NCBI GenBank assembly: GCA_028817895.1
Contig: JAPPOQ010000031.1
Span: 1-60,486, forward strand
Length of the DNA: 60,486 nucleotides
Direction: 5' to 3'
Source: Ahrensia sp.
GTDB taxonomy: Bacteria; Pseudomonadota; Alphaproteobacteria; Rhizobiales; Rhizobiaceae
Shown here: positions 1-8,850 of the stretch, one piece after another
How positions within the stretch are numbered: position 1 is the stretch's first letter
Layout: every line of letters begins with the position of its first letter
The notes under the pieces: model-generated
Seen by the model: the letters and a program-made list of their open reading frames with translations, nothing else
The model's database searches: none
Told to the model about the DNA's origin: nothing
Made by a program: the position numbers and the translations under genes

Positions 1-249
1 AAGACCGCAGAGCGATGCTGGGCATCGCACGAGGATTTCGACGCCGCCAGAGCGGAAAAGACACCCAAGCAAATCGTATGCAAGGCAATAAGAATGAAGA
101 ATAATCTGCAATCGTTTGAACTTGTTCCTTTGCGCCCTGACTGCGTTGCGCACGAACTTGTGGTGCCCGCACCACGGCGTCGCACGCGCCTTGTCAGGTC
201 ACAAATTCCCTGCGCTCAAACGATTCAATCTGGGCGAGATTTGCTCTAG
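1..249 (+). mobile_element. MITE-like interspersed repeat, copy A (truncated by window start)
   Basis: This stretch is nearly identical to 53137-53384 and to the reverse complement of 60209-60486. It carries a small hairpin near its start (GCGATGC-tgg-GCATCGC), a central hairpin (GTGGTG-cccg-CACCAC) and the right terminal inverted repeat ending in TTGCTCTAG at 241-249. The left terminal repeat seen in copy B is missing because the window begins inside the element. It ends only 11 bases before the ybgC start, so it probably supplies or replaces the leader of the Tol operon. It encodes no recognisable protein. Confidence 0.85.
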
Positions 250-260
250 GTCGTTTCCCC

Positions 261-719
261 GTGTCAGGCACCCCGCAAGTCGATACCGGCACGCTGCTTG
301 ATGCTGCGCACAGGCTTAATCAGCGCGTCTATTTCGAACACACGGACTTTTCTGGCATCGTCTACCATGCCCGTTATCTCGACTTTCTCGAACATGGGCG
401 GACTGACTATGTGCGGATGCTGGGTGTTCACCACTCCGCAATGCGCGACGGTGCCTATGGCGAAAGCCTCGCCTTTGCCGTGCATCGCATGGAGATCGAT
501 TTCAAGAAATCGGCCAGCATTGACGATGTGCTGACGGTCGAGACACGGCGCGGCACGCTGCACGGGCTAAGGCTGGTTTTCGATCAATGCATCAAGCGCG
601 ACACCGAGGTACTCCTCGAGGCGAAGGTGACCGTGGTTCTGGTCAACCCAGAGGGAAAACCAAGGCGGTATCCGCCCGAGATGCTGGCGCAGCTCGGCGT
701 CACAAGGGACAAGTTCTAA
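261..719 (+). CDS. ybgC: Tol-Pal-associated acyl-CoA thioesterase YbgC
   Basis: Hot-dog-fold thioesterase of 152 residues, the usual first gene of the tol-pal cluster. The family signature VYFEHTDFSGIVYHARYLDF lies at about residues 23-42, with Asp29 matching the catalytic aspartate of E. coli YbgC. The family hydrolyses short acyl-CoAs or acyl-ACP and associates with the inner-membrane Tol complex; its physiological substrate is not settled. The start chosen is GTG at 261, because the conserved domain begins about 20 residues in and only repeat sequence lies upstream. The Shine-Dalgarno is poor. tolQ follows after about 200 bases in the same direction. The upstream neighbour (often ruvB in Rhizobiales) is outside the window. 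Confidence 0.93.
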   Translation: MSGTPQVDTGTLLDAAHRLNQRVYFEHTDFSGIVYHARYLDFLEHGRTDYVRMLGVHHSAMRDGAYGESLAFAVHRMEIDFKKSASIDDVLTVETRRGTLHGLRLVFDQCIKRDTEVLLEAKVTVVLVNPEGKPRRYPPEMLAQLGVTRDKF

Positions 720-726
720 CCAAGCA

Positions 727-734
727 TTAACCAT
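727..734 (+). promoter_or_regulatory. possible CtrA half-site (TTAACCAT) upstream of tolQ
   Basis: The ybgC-tolQ gap (720-915) contains TTAACCAT just after the ybgC stop. This matches the half-site favoured by alphaproteobacterial CtrA, and chpT, which feeds phosphate to CtrA, is present in this window. Only one half-site is seen, so this is a weak call. No other clear promoter could be picked out in the gap. Confidence 0.2.
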
Positions 735-915
735 GACTGACGCATTGTGGTGGTGGAGTGCAATGCCGCATATCGGGCCACAAAATCGGACCACCACCGT
801 CACGCTTTCTCCGCAATGAAGTGACATATCGCGATCACGCCGTTCACGGCTCGTCATGCGCGATAAGCGCCTCCGGCTCGTTTCAACTGATCTTTTCATT
901 CGGGGTTTCCGGATC

Positions 916-1695
916 ATGACTTTCTCGCGCATTCTTCTTGGCCTGCCGATCGCGCTTGTGCTTTCGGCAAACAGTACAGCCGCTCAGGTTCAGAGCGGAG
1001 ATCTTGCCGCTCCAACGGTCGATACCTCGCTTCTTGGCTTGTTTCTTGAGGCGTCGCTGGTGGTTCAGGCAGTCATGATCGGCCTGCTCATCGCCTCCGT
1101 GTGGTGCTGGGCCATTATCGTTGACAAGATGATCGCCTTTGCCCGTATCAAACGACAGACAGACCGGTTTGAACAGGTCTTCTGGTCCGGTCAGAATCTC
1201 GAAGAGCTTTACCGCACGCTGTCGGAACGCCCGCAGACCGGGATGGCAGCGGTGTTCGTGGCTGCAATGGGGGAATGGAAGCGTTCCTTCGAGCGCAATG
1301 CTCGTTCGCCGATTGGTCTGCAAACGCGCATCGACAAAACCATGGATGTCGCCATGGCTCGCGAGGTTAGCAAGCTGGAGAAGCGACTGCTGTTTTTGGC
1401 AAGCCTTGGTTCTGCTGCTCCCTTCATCGGCCTTTTTGGAACAGTTGTCGGCATCATGACCTCGTTTCAAGCGATTGCCGGTTCGAAGTCCACCAATCTT
1501 GCCGTGGTCGCGCCGGGTATTGCCGAAGCCCTGTTGGCAACGGCGCTGGGCCTGATGGCGGCTATTCCCGCCGTGATCGCCTACAACAAGTTTGCCTCCG
1601 ATGCCGGCAAGGTGAGCATGCGCCTTGAGGGCTTCGCCGATGAGTTTTCTGCGATCCTGTCGCGGCAGATCGACGAATCTCAATCCAAACGATAG
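916..1695 (+). CDS. tolQ: TolQ, proton-channel subunit of the Tol system
   Basis: MotA/TolQ/ExbB proton-channel protein, 259 residues from the ATG at 916. Three membrane segments are visible at about residues 44-68, 152-175 and 187-212, the last two enclosing the conserved [16 protein letters not shown]-type block. With TolR it uses the proton-motive force to drive TolA during outer-membrane constriction. An upstream in-frame ATG at 856 would add 20 polar residues with no family similarity, so the shorter start is preferred. Unusual is an extra hydrophobic stretch at residues 4-24 ending in an AxA-like site before the first family helix, resembling a signal peptide. tolR starts 12 bases after the stop. 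Confidence 0.95.
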   Translation: MTFSRILLGLPIALVLSANSTAAQVQSGDLAAPTVDTSLLGLFLEASLVVQAVMIGLLIASVWCWAIIVDKMIAFARIKRQTDRFEQVFWSGQNLEELYRTLSERPQTGMAAVFVAAMGEWKRSFERNARSPIGLQTRIDKTMDVAMAREVSKLEKRLLFLASLGSAAPFIGLFGTVVGIMTSFQAIAGSKSTNLAVVAPGIAEALLATALGLMAAIPAVIAYNKFASDAGKVSMRLEGFADEFSAILSRQIDESQSKR

Positions 1696-1707
1696 GCGGG
1701 CGCGCTC

Positions 1708-2160
1708 ATGGGCATGTCAGTTTCAGGGTCGGGGCAGCCGGGTGGTCGTCGCAGGCGCGGTCGTCGCAATGCACCAATCAGCGAGATCAATGTCACACCC
1801 TTTGTGGATGTCATGTTGGTACTTTTGATCATTTTCATGGTTGCCGCTCCGCTGCTAACCGTCGGTGTGCCCATCGATTTGCCGGAATCGCAGGCCAGAC
1901 AGCTCAACTCCGAGACCCAACCCATAACGGTGTCAGTGCGCGAGGGTGGGCAAATCTTCCTTCAGGAAACAGAAATCACCTATGAGGAACTCGTGCCCAA
2001 ACTTAGCGCGATCGCCAAGAATGGCGTTGAGGAACGCCTTTACGTGCGCGGAGACCGGGCGACTGACTATGGCACCGTGATGCGCATTATGGGGGCACTT
2101 AATCAGGCCGGTTATCGCAAGATCGGGCTGGTAACGTTGCAGGAACAACCGAGAAGCTGA
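1708..2160 (+). CDS. tolR: TolR, ExbD/TolR-family protein
   Basis: ExbD/TolR-family protein of 150 residues. It has an arginine-rich cytoplasmic tail (residues 13-20), the conserved [15 protein letters not shown] block and one membrane helix at about 31-52. Asp34 inside the helix is the expected protonatable residue of the TolQ-TolR channel. The periplasmic domain follows (about 60-145). The gene lies 12 bases after tolQ with AGGCGGG upstream of the ATG, so translation is probably coupled. A second ATG at 1714 is an equally possible start. Confidence 0.95.
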   Translation: MGMSVSGSGQPGGRRRRGRRNAPISEINVTPFVDVMLVLLIIFMVAAPLLTVGVPIDLPESQARQLNSETQPITVSVREGGQIFLQETEITYEELVPKLSAIAKNGVEERLYVRGDRATDYGTVMRIMGALNQAGYRKIGLVTLQEQPRS

Positions 2161-2186
2161 GCCTGAAGCGATGAAGTTGTGAGACG

Positions 2187-3209
2187 ATGAAGACCGGCAT
2201 AGCCATTTCCAGCATCGCTCACGCATTGGTGCTTGCCGGTGCGATGGTTTCGCTCGCCTCGCCCCCACCCATGAGCGCGCCGGATGTCGAAGCCTTGCCG
2301 ATCGACATTATCCCGATTGAAACTCTGACGAAATCGGTTGTAGGTGAGCGAACCGCTCCAAAGCTTGAAACCCCGGCACCGCAGCGCACAACGCAGCCAC
2401 AAACTCGACCTGATGCGGTCAATGTCGGTGAAGCCGAAAACGATACGCAGGCCCAGGCCGACCGCGTTGCTCCAGAACCTCCCGTGGAGCAGACGCAGGC
2501 CCCTGCACCTGCTCCACGGTCGCAACCTCAGGAACCCACTCCGGTTCCGACACCTGAATTGGCGCAAGAACCTGAGCCGCGCAAAGACATCGCCATGTTG
2601 TTGCGCGAGGCACAGCCGGAGCCCAAGCCGACGGAACCGCCCGAAGAGACACTCACTCTGCCGGAAAGGGTCGCAACACCGAAGCCGCGGCCCGCGGCCC
2701 CTCAGCCGGAGCGCGCCAGAACTGATCAGCGCCAGCAGGAGCGCGACGTTGCGGAGGCGGCCCGCAAGGCTCAGGAAGAGAAAGAGCGCAACGAGGCGCG
2801 TGAAAAAGCCGTGGTCAACCGCGCGCAGGAAGCCGCTGGCGGTGCAAAACGCTCCAATCGTGAAGAGTCGCTCGGGACCAGTCGGGGCAACAATGCCAAC
2901 AGGCTTGCCCAGAGCGAAATTGATGCGTTGCGCGGGCGACTGGAAGGCTGTTGGAGCGCCGGAATACTGTCCGGCAACCCGGATGCGGCGAAAATACGCG
3001 CAGAAGTGCGTTTCGCGCTCAACCGCGCTGGAGAAATTGATGGGCGTGTGCGCGTGAAGGTGACGGGCGGAGATCGACGTACAAAGGCCGCCTTTTCCAT
3101 CAGCGTACAAAGCGCCGTCAATGAATGTGCACCCTACAAACTGCCTGCCGACAAATATGAGAATTGGGCCAATGTCGTGGTCAATTTCTCGTTGGCCGAC
3201 ATGCTGTGA
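2187..3209 (+). CDS. tolA: TolA, envelope-spanning Tol protein
   Basis: Protein of 340 residues with an N-terminal membrane anchor (about 5-23), a long proline/glutamate/glutamine-rich middle (about 60-240) ending in a charged, probably helical segment, and a compact C-terminal domain (about 245-340) with two cysteines (GCWSAG, NECAPY). This is the TolA layout: anchor, periplasm-spanning rod, and C-terminal domain that contacts TolB and Pal. Sequence identity is always low in this family, so the call rests on layout and position between tolR and tolB. Confidence 0.9.
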   Translation: MKTGIAISSIAHALVLAGAMVSLASPPPMSAPDVEALPIDIIPIETLTKSVVGERTAPKLETPAPQRTTQPQTRPDAVNVGEAENDTQAQADRVAPEPPVEQTQAPAPAPRSQPQEPTPVPTPELAQEPEPRKDIAMLLREAQPEPKPTEPPEETLTLPERVATPKPRPAAPQPERARTDQRQQERDVAEAARKAQEEKERNEAREKAVVNRAQEAAGGAKRSNREESLGTSRGNNANRLAQSEIDALRGRLEGCWSAGILSGNPDAAKIRAEVRFALNRAGEIDGRVRVKVTGGDRRTKAAFSISVQSAVNECAPYKLPADKYENWANVVVNFSLADML

Positions 3210-3253
3210 ACAAATCTCTGCTGTGAGATGCTCAGCGATTCTGGACTGTATCG

Positions 3254-4588
3254 ATGAAGACTGACCCAATGAGTTTCGACCGGATCAACGGTTTCAAATC
3301 CGCGTTGCTGGCATGCGCGCTGCTGCTGGCGAGTGCCGTTTCAACACTTCAGGCGCAGGAACTGCGCATCGACGTGACGAAAGGCAATGTTGACCCCCTG
3401 CCGATCGCCATTTCTCCCTTTCTTGGGGATGCTGGTCTGGCACCGCAAATTGCAGGTGTGATCGAGGCCAATTTGCGCCGTTCCGGCCTGTTTGCGCCCA
3501 TGGATCAGGCTGCCTTTATTGAAAAGATCAGCGACACCAATGTGCAGCCTCGATTCGCCGACTGGACAGCCATCAAGGCGCAGGCGCTCGTCACCGGTCG
3601 TGTTGTCAGCGAGGGGGGAGGTCGTTTCCGCACGGAGTTTCGTTTGTGGGACACCTACGGCGCCCGCCAGATCGAGGGCCAGCAATATTCCACCGACCCC
3701 AACAATTGGCGCCGGGTCGGGCATGTCATTTCTGATGCGATTTATCAGGCTCTGACCGGCGAGAAGGGCTATTTCGACACAAGGGTGGTGTTCGTGTCCG
3801 AAACCGGGCCGAAGAATCGCCGCGTCAAGCAGCTGGCGATCATGGATCAGGATGGGGCCAATGTACGCAATCTGACCAATGGCAGCGACCTTGTCTTGAC
3901 GCCACGTTTTTCCCCGTCGCGCCAGGAAATCACCTATATGTCCTTCGCCGGAGATCAGCCGCGCGTCTATCTTCTGCAACTGGATACGGGCCAGCGCGAG
4001 GTGGTGGGTAATTTCCCCAGCATGACCTTCTCTCCGCGCTTCTCGCCGGACGGGCAACGCATCGTGATGAGCCTGCAACAGGACGGCAATGCCAATATCT
4101 ACACGATGGATTTGCGCTCGCGCAGCACGACGCGGCTCACCAATACGGCAGCGATCGATACGTCGCCATCCTATTCGCCGGACGGACGGCAGATCGTGTT
4201 TGAATCCGATCGTGGCGGACGCCAGCAGCTTTACGTCATGGGCGCCGATGGCTCCAACCCGCAGCGTATTTCCTTCGGCACAGGCTCTTACTCGACTCCG
4301 GTTTGGTCTCCGCGGGGCGATCTGATTGCCTTCACCAAACAGTCGGGGGGCAAGTTTCTGATCGGCGTCATGCGTCCTGACGGCAAGGGTGAACGCATTC
4401 TGACAGAGGGATTTCACAATGAGGGGCCGACATGGGCCCCCAATGGCCGTGTGTTGATGTTTTTCCGCGAAGATCAGGGCAGCGGCGGGCCACGCCTTTA
4501 TTCTATCGATCTGACCGGTCGCAATGAGCAACGCATTGCTACACCGGCCTTTGCAAGCGATCCGGCCTGGAGCCCGCTGCTCAATTAA
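3254..4588 (+). CDS. tolB: TolB, periplasmic beta-propeller of the Tol-Pal system
   Basis: Periplasmic protein of 444 residues. A signal peptide ends near residue 35 (STLQA-QE), followed by the TolB N-terminal alpha/beta domain (about 36-165) and repeated propeller blades with SPDG and SPSR/SPRG motifs (about 180-440). TolB links TolA with Pal and the outer membrane. ATG at 3269 is a possible alternative start. The stop codon overlaps the 3' end of rluD on the other strand by 8 bases. pal, which normally follows, is not in the window. Confidence 0.95.
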   Translation: MKTDPMSFDRINGFKSALLACALLLASAVSTLQAQELRIDVTKGNVDPLPIAISPFLGDAGLAPQIAGVIEANLRRSGLFAPMDQAAFIEKISDTNVQPRFADWTAIKAQALVTGRVVSEGGGRFRTEFRLWDTYGARQIEGQQYSTDPNNWRRVGHVISDAIYQALTGEKGYFDTRVVFVSETGPKNRRVKQLAIMDQDGANVRNLTNGSDLVLTPRFSPSRQEITYMSFAGDQPRVYLLQLDTGQREVVGNFPSMTFSPRFSPDGQRIVMSLQQDGNANIYTMDLRSRSTTRLTNTAAIDTSPSYSPDGRQIVFESDRGGRQQLYVMGADGSNPQRISFGTGSYSTPVWSPRGDLIAFTKQSGGKFLIGVMRPDGKGERILTEGFHNEGPTWAPNGRVLMFFREDQGSGGPRLYSIDLTGRNEQRIATPAFASDPAWSPLLN

Positions 4589-5609
4589 AGGCGTCGATCA
4601 GTCGCTGCATGTCCGGCGGGGTTGGGGCCTCAAAGTGCATGGTTTCGCCTGTCGCAGGGTGACGAATGCCAAGCGTTCTGGCGTGCAGCGCTTGCCTGTT
4701 CATCTCTCCAAGCGCTGTTTGCGCATCGTCGGGCAATCGCATTGAGCGATTGGCGAATTGGCGGCCATACTCCGGGTCACCCAACAAAAAGCAGCCCAAA
4801 TGGCCCATGTGAACGCGAATCTGGTGGGTCCTACCGGTTTCAAGCGTGCATTCCACCAGCGAAACAAGCGGCTCGCCAGTCTTCTGCGACACCCCAAAAC
4901 GGTCCAGCACGTCATAATGCGTGATCGCCTCCTTGGCATCCGGCGCATCGGGTGGGACCACCGCCCGCTGCAATCGCTTTGTTGGGTGGCGGCCCAGCGG
5001 CGCGTCGACCAAGCCTTTCATACGCGGGGGCATACCCCAAACCAGCGCGAGATAGCTGCGCCGCAACGGGCCGGAACGACCATGATCGGCAAACTGTTCC
5101 TGAAGGTCAACATGCGCACGGTAGCTCTTGGCGATCACCATCACACCACTTGTGCCCTTATCGAGCCTGTGAACGATGCCCGGTCGCTTCACCCCGCCAA
5201 TGCCGGACAATTGCCCGGCGCAATGATGCAGCAGCGCGTTGACCAATGTGCCGGACCAGTTTCCGGGCGCGGGGTGAACCACCATGCCAGACGGCTTGTC
5301 GATCACGATGAGGTCAGCATCCTCGTGCAAGATGGCAAGCGGGATATCCTGTGGCTCCGGCTCGGCTTCCTGCGCTTCAGGCATGGTAAAGCGCACCACA
5401 TCGCCCGCTGCAATCTTGCTGCTGGTGCCGCGCGGTGCTGCGCCGTTGATGACGACCAGCCCCTGCCGAACCAGGGCCTGCACCCGCGCGCGTGAAAGAT
5501 CATCCGGCGCGTTGGCGGATATGAACAGATCAACGCGCTTACCGGCCCATTCATGCGGCACGATCAGCACTTCCATTGTTTCGAAGGCCTCGTTATCACC
5601 GTCGCTCAT
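4581..5609 (-). CDS. rluD: RluD-type 23S rRNA pseudouridine synthase
   Basis: RluA-family enzyme of 342 residues with an N-terminal S4 RNA-binding domain (about 20-85) and the catalytic domain with HRLDKGTSG at 148-156, where Asp150 is the nucleophile. RluD makes pseudouridines in helix 69 of 23S rRNA. The sequence fits RluD better than RluC, but the exact target uridines cannot be proven from sequence. It is convergent and slightly overlapping with tolB, and divergent from the DUF6476 gene with only 26 bases between the two starts, so promoters must overlap coding sequence. Confidence 0.88.
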   Translation of the reverse strand: MSDGDNEAFETMEVLIVPHEWAGKRVDLFISANAPDDLSRARVQALVRQGLVVINGAAPRGTSSKIAAGDVVRFTMPEAQEAEPEPQDIPLAILHEDADLIVIDKPSGMVVHPAPGNWSGTLVNALLHHCAGQLSGIGGVKRPGIVHRLDKGTSGVMVIAKSYRAHVDLQEQFADHGRSGPLRRSYLALVWGMPPRMKGLVDAPLGRHPTKRLQRAVVPPDAPDAKEAITHYDVLDRFGVSQKTGEPLVSLVECTLETGRTHQIRVHMGHLGCFLLGDPEYGRQFANRSMRLPDDAQTALGEMNRQALHARTLGIRHPATGETMHFEAPTPPDMQRLIDAFN

Positions 5610-5635
5610 CGTACTTTCCCGACCCGGCAGACTGC

Positions 5636-5974
5636 ATGAAAGATCAAGACAAAGAGGAACCGCTCGATCCGCAGGTCGAAGCGATCCGCCGCAAGATGAT
5701 GCGGTTGTTGATGATTTCCAGCGGAACCATGATTTTGGGGCTTATGGCGGTGTTGATTGCCATTGTCTACCGCGTGACGCAGGCGGCAGATGCCGTTCCA
5801 GAGGCGGCGATGCATAATGAAATCACGCTGCCGCAAGGTGCGACGATCCTTCACACGGCTTTGGATGGTGGACGCATATTGCTGACCGTCCGACATGCAG
5901 ATGGGACTCGCGAAATCCGTCTGCATAATGCGGATGGTAAACTCTCCGCAACCTATACGATTAACGAAGGGTAG
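5636..5974 (+). CDS. DUF6476 family membrane protein
   Basis: Small protein of 112 residues with a charged cytoplasmic N-terminus, one membrane helix (about 22-46) and a short soluble domain containing ITLPQGA and a DGTREIRLHNADG segment. This matches the DUF6476 family of alphaproteobacteria, commonly found next to rluD; the function is unknown. The start is placed at ATG 5636; an upstream in-frame ATG at 5576 would overlap rluD and add unconserved residues. Confidence 0.75.
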   Translation: MKDQDKEEPLDPQVEAIRRKMMRLLMISSGTMILGLMAVLIAIVYRVTQAADAVPEAAMHNEITLPQGATILHTALDGGRILLTVRHADGTREIRLHNADGKLSATYTINEG

Positions 5975-6039
5975 ACAGGTCGCGGTTACTTTATGGCCAT
6001 CTGTCAGTCGAACGTTGCCTGTGTGACGATGAGGCCGGG

Positions 6040-6513
6040 ATGAACGATGAAAACAATACGTTGAAGCTTCCGATCACCATTTTGATGACGGATGGACGCC
6101 AGTTGATCGGTGATCTCGTGGTCAATATTGGCGGTGCGCTTGAGCGGACCATGAACAATGACGCGCGATTCATCACCTTTGCGGACCTCGATGGCAGCGT
6201 TCGTATGATCTCGAAAGCCTCGATCGCCGAGGTGATGTCGAGAAAGGCGGCGAAGGTCGTCAATCTGCCATCTTCGGATCGTCTAGACAACATGGACCCG
6301 CATGCGCTTTTGAATGTGGTGCCTGGGGCAAGCGCCCAGGAGGTGCATGAAGCCTGGCGGGCGCAAGCGCGTCTCTACCACCCTGACAAATTTGCCAAGG
6401 TCGATCTGCCGCCCGAGATGCGCAGCTACACCAACTCCATGTCACGGCGTATCAACGAGGCCTATGCCTTGCTGAAAGCGCAGCACAGAACCGAACCGGC
6501 GCGCGCCAGGTGA
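6040..6513 (+). CDS. J-domain protein
   Basis: Protein of 157 residues. Residues 1-80 form an uncharacterised N-terminal domain, and residues about 85-148 form a J domain with HPD at 114-116 and the RINEAYALLK helix. J domains stimulate Hsp70 (DnaK) ATPase, so this is likely a specialised co-chaperone. It lacks the G/F and zinc domains of DnaJ itself. It lies 65 bases after the DUF6476 gene and may be co-transcribed with it. Confidence 0.8.
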   Translation: MNDENNTLKLPITILMTDGRQLIGDLVVNIGGALERTMNNDARFITFADLDGSVRMISKASIAEVMSRKAAKVVNLPSSDRLDNMDPHALLNVVPGASAQEVHEAWRAQARLYHPDKFAKVDLPPEMRSYTNSMSRRINEAYALLKAQHRTEPARAR

Positions 6514-6652
6514 TGGTCGGCTGATCCAAGCAGCCGACAGCAGCGATCCTTGACAGTCCGAGCATCAAGACGACGGAGAGCGGTGGTGTGTCGGGTGATT
6601 ACAGTTTCAGTACACACCAGCCACAATCACGCACCTGAACCAATGCGCGCAA

Positions 6653-6669
6653 TGCATAGATTTTATGCA
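6653..6669. repeat. short palindrome TGCATA-gattt-TATGCA in the intergenic region
   Basis: The 278-base gap between the J-domain gene and the small secreted gene (6514-6791) holds this perfect 6+6 palindrome, about 120 bases before the next start. It could be an operator or a chance palindrome. Nothing else recognisable is in the gap. Confidence 0.25.
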
Positions 6670-6791
6670 CTGGCCACAGCTTGTTGATCTGTTTCCTAGA
6701 CCGTACATTTCGTGTTGGCGGTGCGATTTCGTAATCCGCTGACAGTGTGGTCGGCACCTAAAGTACGAATTCCTAACATCAGGAGGGAAAC

Positions 6792-7163
6792 TTGCCGACA
6801 ATTCTTGGAGCCCACCTGTTTTTCCTTGCACTGCTTGTATTGCCCGTTGCAGCGGAGACTCGCGGTGAAACGCAATGGGTGCCAGCAAATGGGAGTTGGC
6901 ATCAGAACGTTATCGATGATTTTTGGACGAATTTTGATAAGCAGTCTTTCGATAAGATCTACTGGGCCGACAAAGGCAACTTGCGGATAATTCGGCCAAG
7001 TTTGGGTATCCGGCAAGACCTGCTTGCCAATCACATCTGCAAAAGTGTCGTCGTGAAAAAAATGCCAATAGACCAAGTCATCACACTAAAATTCTTTGAC
7101 ACAATGGCGCACGAAGAAGGTCGACTTGAAGAACATGCTTCAGTGATATGCAATATGAATTGA
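6792..7163 (+). CDS. small secreted protein of unknown function, TTG start
   Basis: Protein of 123 residues that I do not recognise. It starts at TTG with a very strong ribosome-binding site, AGGAGGG at 6781-6787, which decides the start. Residues 1-21 form a signal peptide (hydrophobic core LFFLALLVLPVAA). The mature part has two cysteines (HICKS and the C-terminal VICNMN) that could form a disulfide. The gene and its surroundings are visibly more AT-rich than the neighbourhood, suggesting acquisition. It stands alone between the J-domain gene and the msr operon. Confidence 0.6.
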   Translation: MPTILGAHLFFLALLVLPVAAETRGETQWVPANGSWHQNVIDDFWTNFDKQSFDKIYWADKGNLRIIRPSLGIRQDLLANHICKSVVVKKMPIDQVITLKFFDTMAHEEGRLEEHASVICNMN

Positions 7164-7330
7164 CGTTTATTTGGTGTATTGCATTGTTTTTTTGAAAGTT
7201 CATTTTTTCAGATCCATGTTCAATCCTATTTGGTCGACATCGAACGCATAAAAACTATTCTCGTTGGGTATTTCACATTTGGACGCTCCTATCCCAAGTG
7301 GAGTTGACGACCAGAACATGGAGGAAAAAA

Positions 7331-7777
7331 ATGAAGTACGAAAGAACAGAACAAGCAATCTCCAATCTTACCCCGGAACAATTCAGGGTGACTCAGGAGA
7401 ATGGCACAGAGCGCCCGTTCACAGGCGAATATGACGATCACTTCGAGCCCGGTATCTATGTGGACATCGTTTCAGGCGAGCCTCTGTTTGCCTCTTCGGC
7501 CAAGTTCAATTCCGGCTGCGGGTGGCCTGCCTTTTCGAAGCCCATTGTCAATGACAACGTCAATGAGCTGCGCGATACGACCCATGGCATGATCCGAACG
7601 GAAGTGAGATCGGCCAACGGTGACAGCCATCTGGGACACGTTTTCCCGGATGGCCCTGCCGATCAGGGCGGTATGCGCTACTGCATTAACTCGGCTTCGT
7701 TGCGATTTATTCCCAAAGAGGAAATGGAAGCTGAAGGATATGGAAAGTATCTCAATCAAGTGGAGATTAAGTCATGA
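7331..7777 (+). CDS. msrB: peptide-methionine (R)-S-oxide reductase MsrB
   Basis: MsrB of 148 residues. Catalytic Cys118 lies in RYCIN and the second redox cysteine, Cys63, in SGCGWPAF. The two CxxC zinc pairs of some MsrBs are absent, so this is the zinc-free type. It reduces methionine-R-sulfoxide in proteins using thioredoxin. The start is ATG 7331, preceded by GGAGG; ATG 7298 lacks such a site. It overlaps msrA by 4 bases (ATGA), so the two are translationally coupled. Confidence 0.96.
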   Translation: MKYERTEQAISNLTPEQFRVTQENGTERPFTGEYDDHFEPGIYVDIVSGEPLFASSAKFNSGCGWPAFSKPIVNDNVNELRDTTHGMIRTEVRSANGDSHLGHVFPDGPADQGGMRYCINSASLRFIPKEEMEAEGYGKYLNQVEIKS

Positions 7778-8277
7778 CTGAGAAAGCAATTCTCGCCGGC
7801 GGTTGTTTCTGGGGGATGCAGGGTCTCATCCGCAAACGCCCTGGCGTTCTGGACACCCGTGTCGGATACACGGGTGGTGACGTTAAAAACGCCACTTACC
7901 GCAATCATGGAACACATGCGGAAGGGATCGAGATAATCTTCGACCCCAACCAGATTTCGTATCGTGATCTGTTGGAGTTCTTCTTTCAGATTCACGATCC
8001 TTCCACGATGAACAGACAAGGCAACGATGTCGGCACCAGCTATCGTTCCGGTATCTACTACACATCGGAAGAACAACACCAAATCGCACTTGATACTATT
8101 GCGGATGTGGATGCGAGTGGTATTTGGCCTGGAAGAGTGGTCACAGAGGTTAAGGCGGCTGGCGACTTTTGGGAAGCAGAACCGGAGCATCAGGATTATC
8201 TGGAGCGTTTTCCCAATGGCTATACCTGTCATTTCGCGAGGCCCGACTGGGCCCTGCCCAAGCGGTCAGCAGCCTGA
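7774..8277 (+). CDS. msrA: peptide-methionine (S)-S-oxide reductase MsrA
   Basis: MsrA of 167 residues with the invariant GGCFWG motif (catalytic Cys11) right at the N-terminus. It reduces methionine-S-sulfoxide, complementing MsrB encoded just upstream with a 4-base overlap. Only the catalytic cysteine is obvious; no C-terminal recycling cysteines are seen. The next gene, a thioredoxin-like protein, follows after 72 bases and could supply electrons. Confidence 0.96.
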   Translation: MTEKAILAGGCFWGMQGLIRKRPGVLDTRVGYTGGDVKNATYRNHGTHAEGIEIIFDPNQISYRDLLEFFFQIHDPSTMNRQGNDVGTSYRSGIYYTSEEQHQIALDTIADVDASGIWPGRVVTEVKAAGDFWEAEPEHQDYLERFPNGYTCHFARPDWALPKRSAA

Positions 8278-8349
8278 CGAGGCGGATTAGCAAATGTTAT
8301 CGGGGCCACTCGCGGTCCCGGTCACCTCTCAATTTTGATAGGAGTGATC

Positions 8350-8850
8350 ATGAAATTTGGCAGGCCTTACGATAAGGCAAAGGAACTTCGCGTCACTCAA
8401 TGGATCAATGCCGATGGTGTTCCCCAGGTTATGCCATTACGCCTTAGCGATCTTGGGGATGGTTACAAGATTCTCTACTGCTTTCAGCATTGGTGTCCTG
8501 GATGCCATTCACGAGGGTTTCCAACCCTGAAGTTCCTTCACGAGCATCTCAATGACAAAGGCTTCGACTTTGCGGCCATTCAGACTGTTTTTGAAGGGGC
8601 CAAGGTCAACACCGATGATAAGCTACGGATTAATCAAGAGCGATATGGGCTCAAAATCCCGTTTGGACATGATACGCCGACAGATGGTGAGGATTATCCG
8701 ACCTTTATGGAGGACTACCGAACGGCCGGGACACCCTGGTTCACCGTGATAGACCCACACAACAATGTTGTGCATGCTGATTTCAGGATCGACCCGCAGC
8801 GCTTCATCGAATCGCTTGGTGCAGAAAAGCTGGAGCTTGAACCCGCTTAA
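8350..8850 (+). CDS. thioredoxin-fold protein (TlpA/peroxiredoxin-like)
   Basis: Protein of 166 residues with a thioredoxin-like fold: HWCPGCHSRGFP at about 47-58 gives a CxxC pair (Cys49, Cys52), and TPWFTVIDP at about 126-134 gives the cis-proline loop. No signal peptide is visible, so it is probably cytoplasmic. The start at 8350 is supported by GGAG at 8341. It follows msrBA and may be their reductant or a related peroxide sensor; that is inference. The stop codon is immediately followed by an IS terminus at 8851, so the C-terminus may have been altered by insertion. Confidence 0.7.
   Translation: MKFGRPYDKAKELRVTQWINADGVPQVMPLRLSDLGDGYKILYCFQHWCPGCHSRGFPTLKFLHEHLNDKGFDFAAIQTVFEGAKVNTDDKLRINQERYGLKIPFGHDTPTDGEDYPTFMEDYRTAGTPWFTVIDPHNNVVHADFRIDPQRFIESLGAEKLELEPA

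Noticed and set aside
116-301. Short frame (MNLFLCALT...) recurring in the three repeats
   Set aside because: It needs a TTG start without ribosome-binding site and overlaps ybgC in copy A; reported only as an open frame of the element.
883-1683. Long antisense frames opposite tolQ, tolB, leuD, rdh and others
   Set aside because: They are shadows produced by codon bias; they show no domain and oppose well-supported genes.
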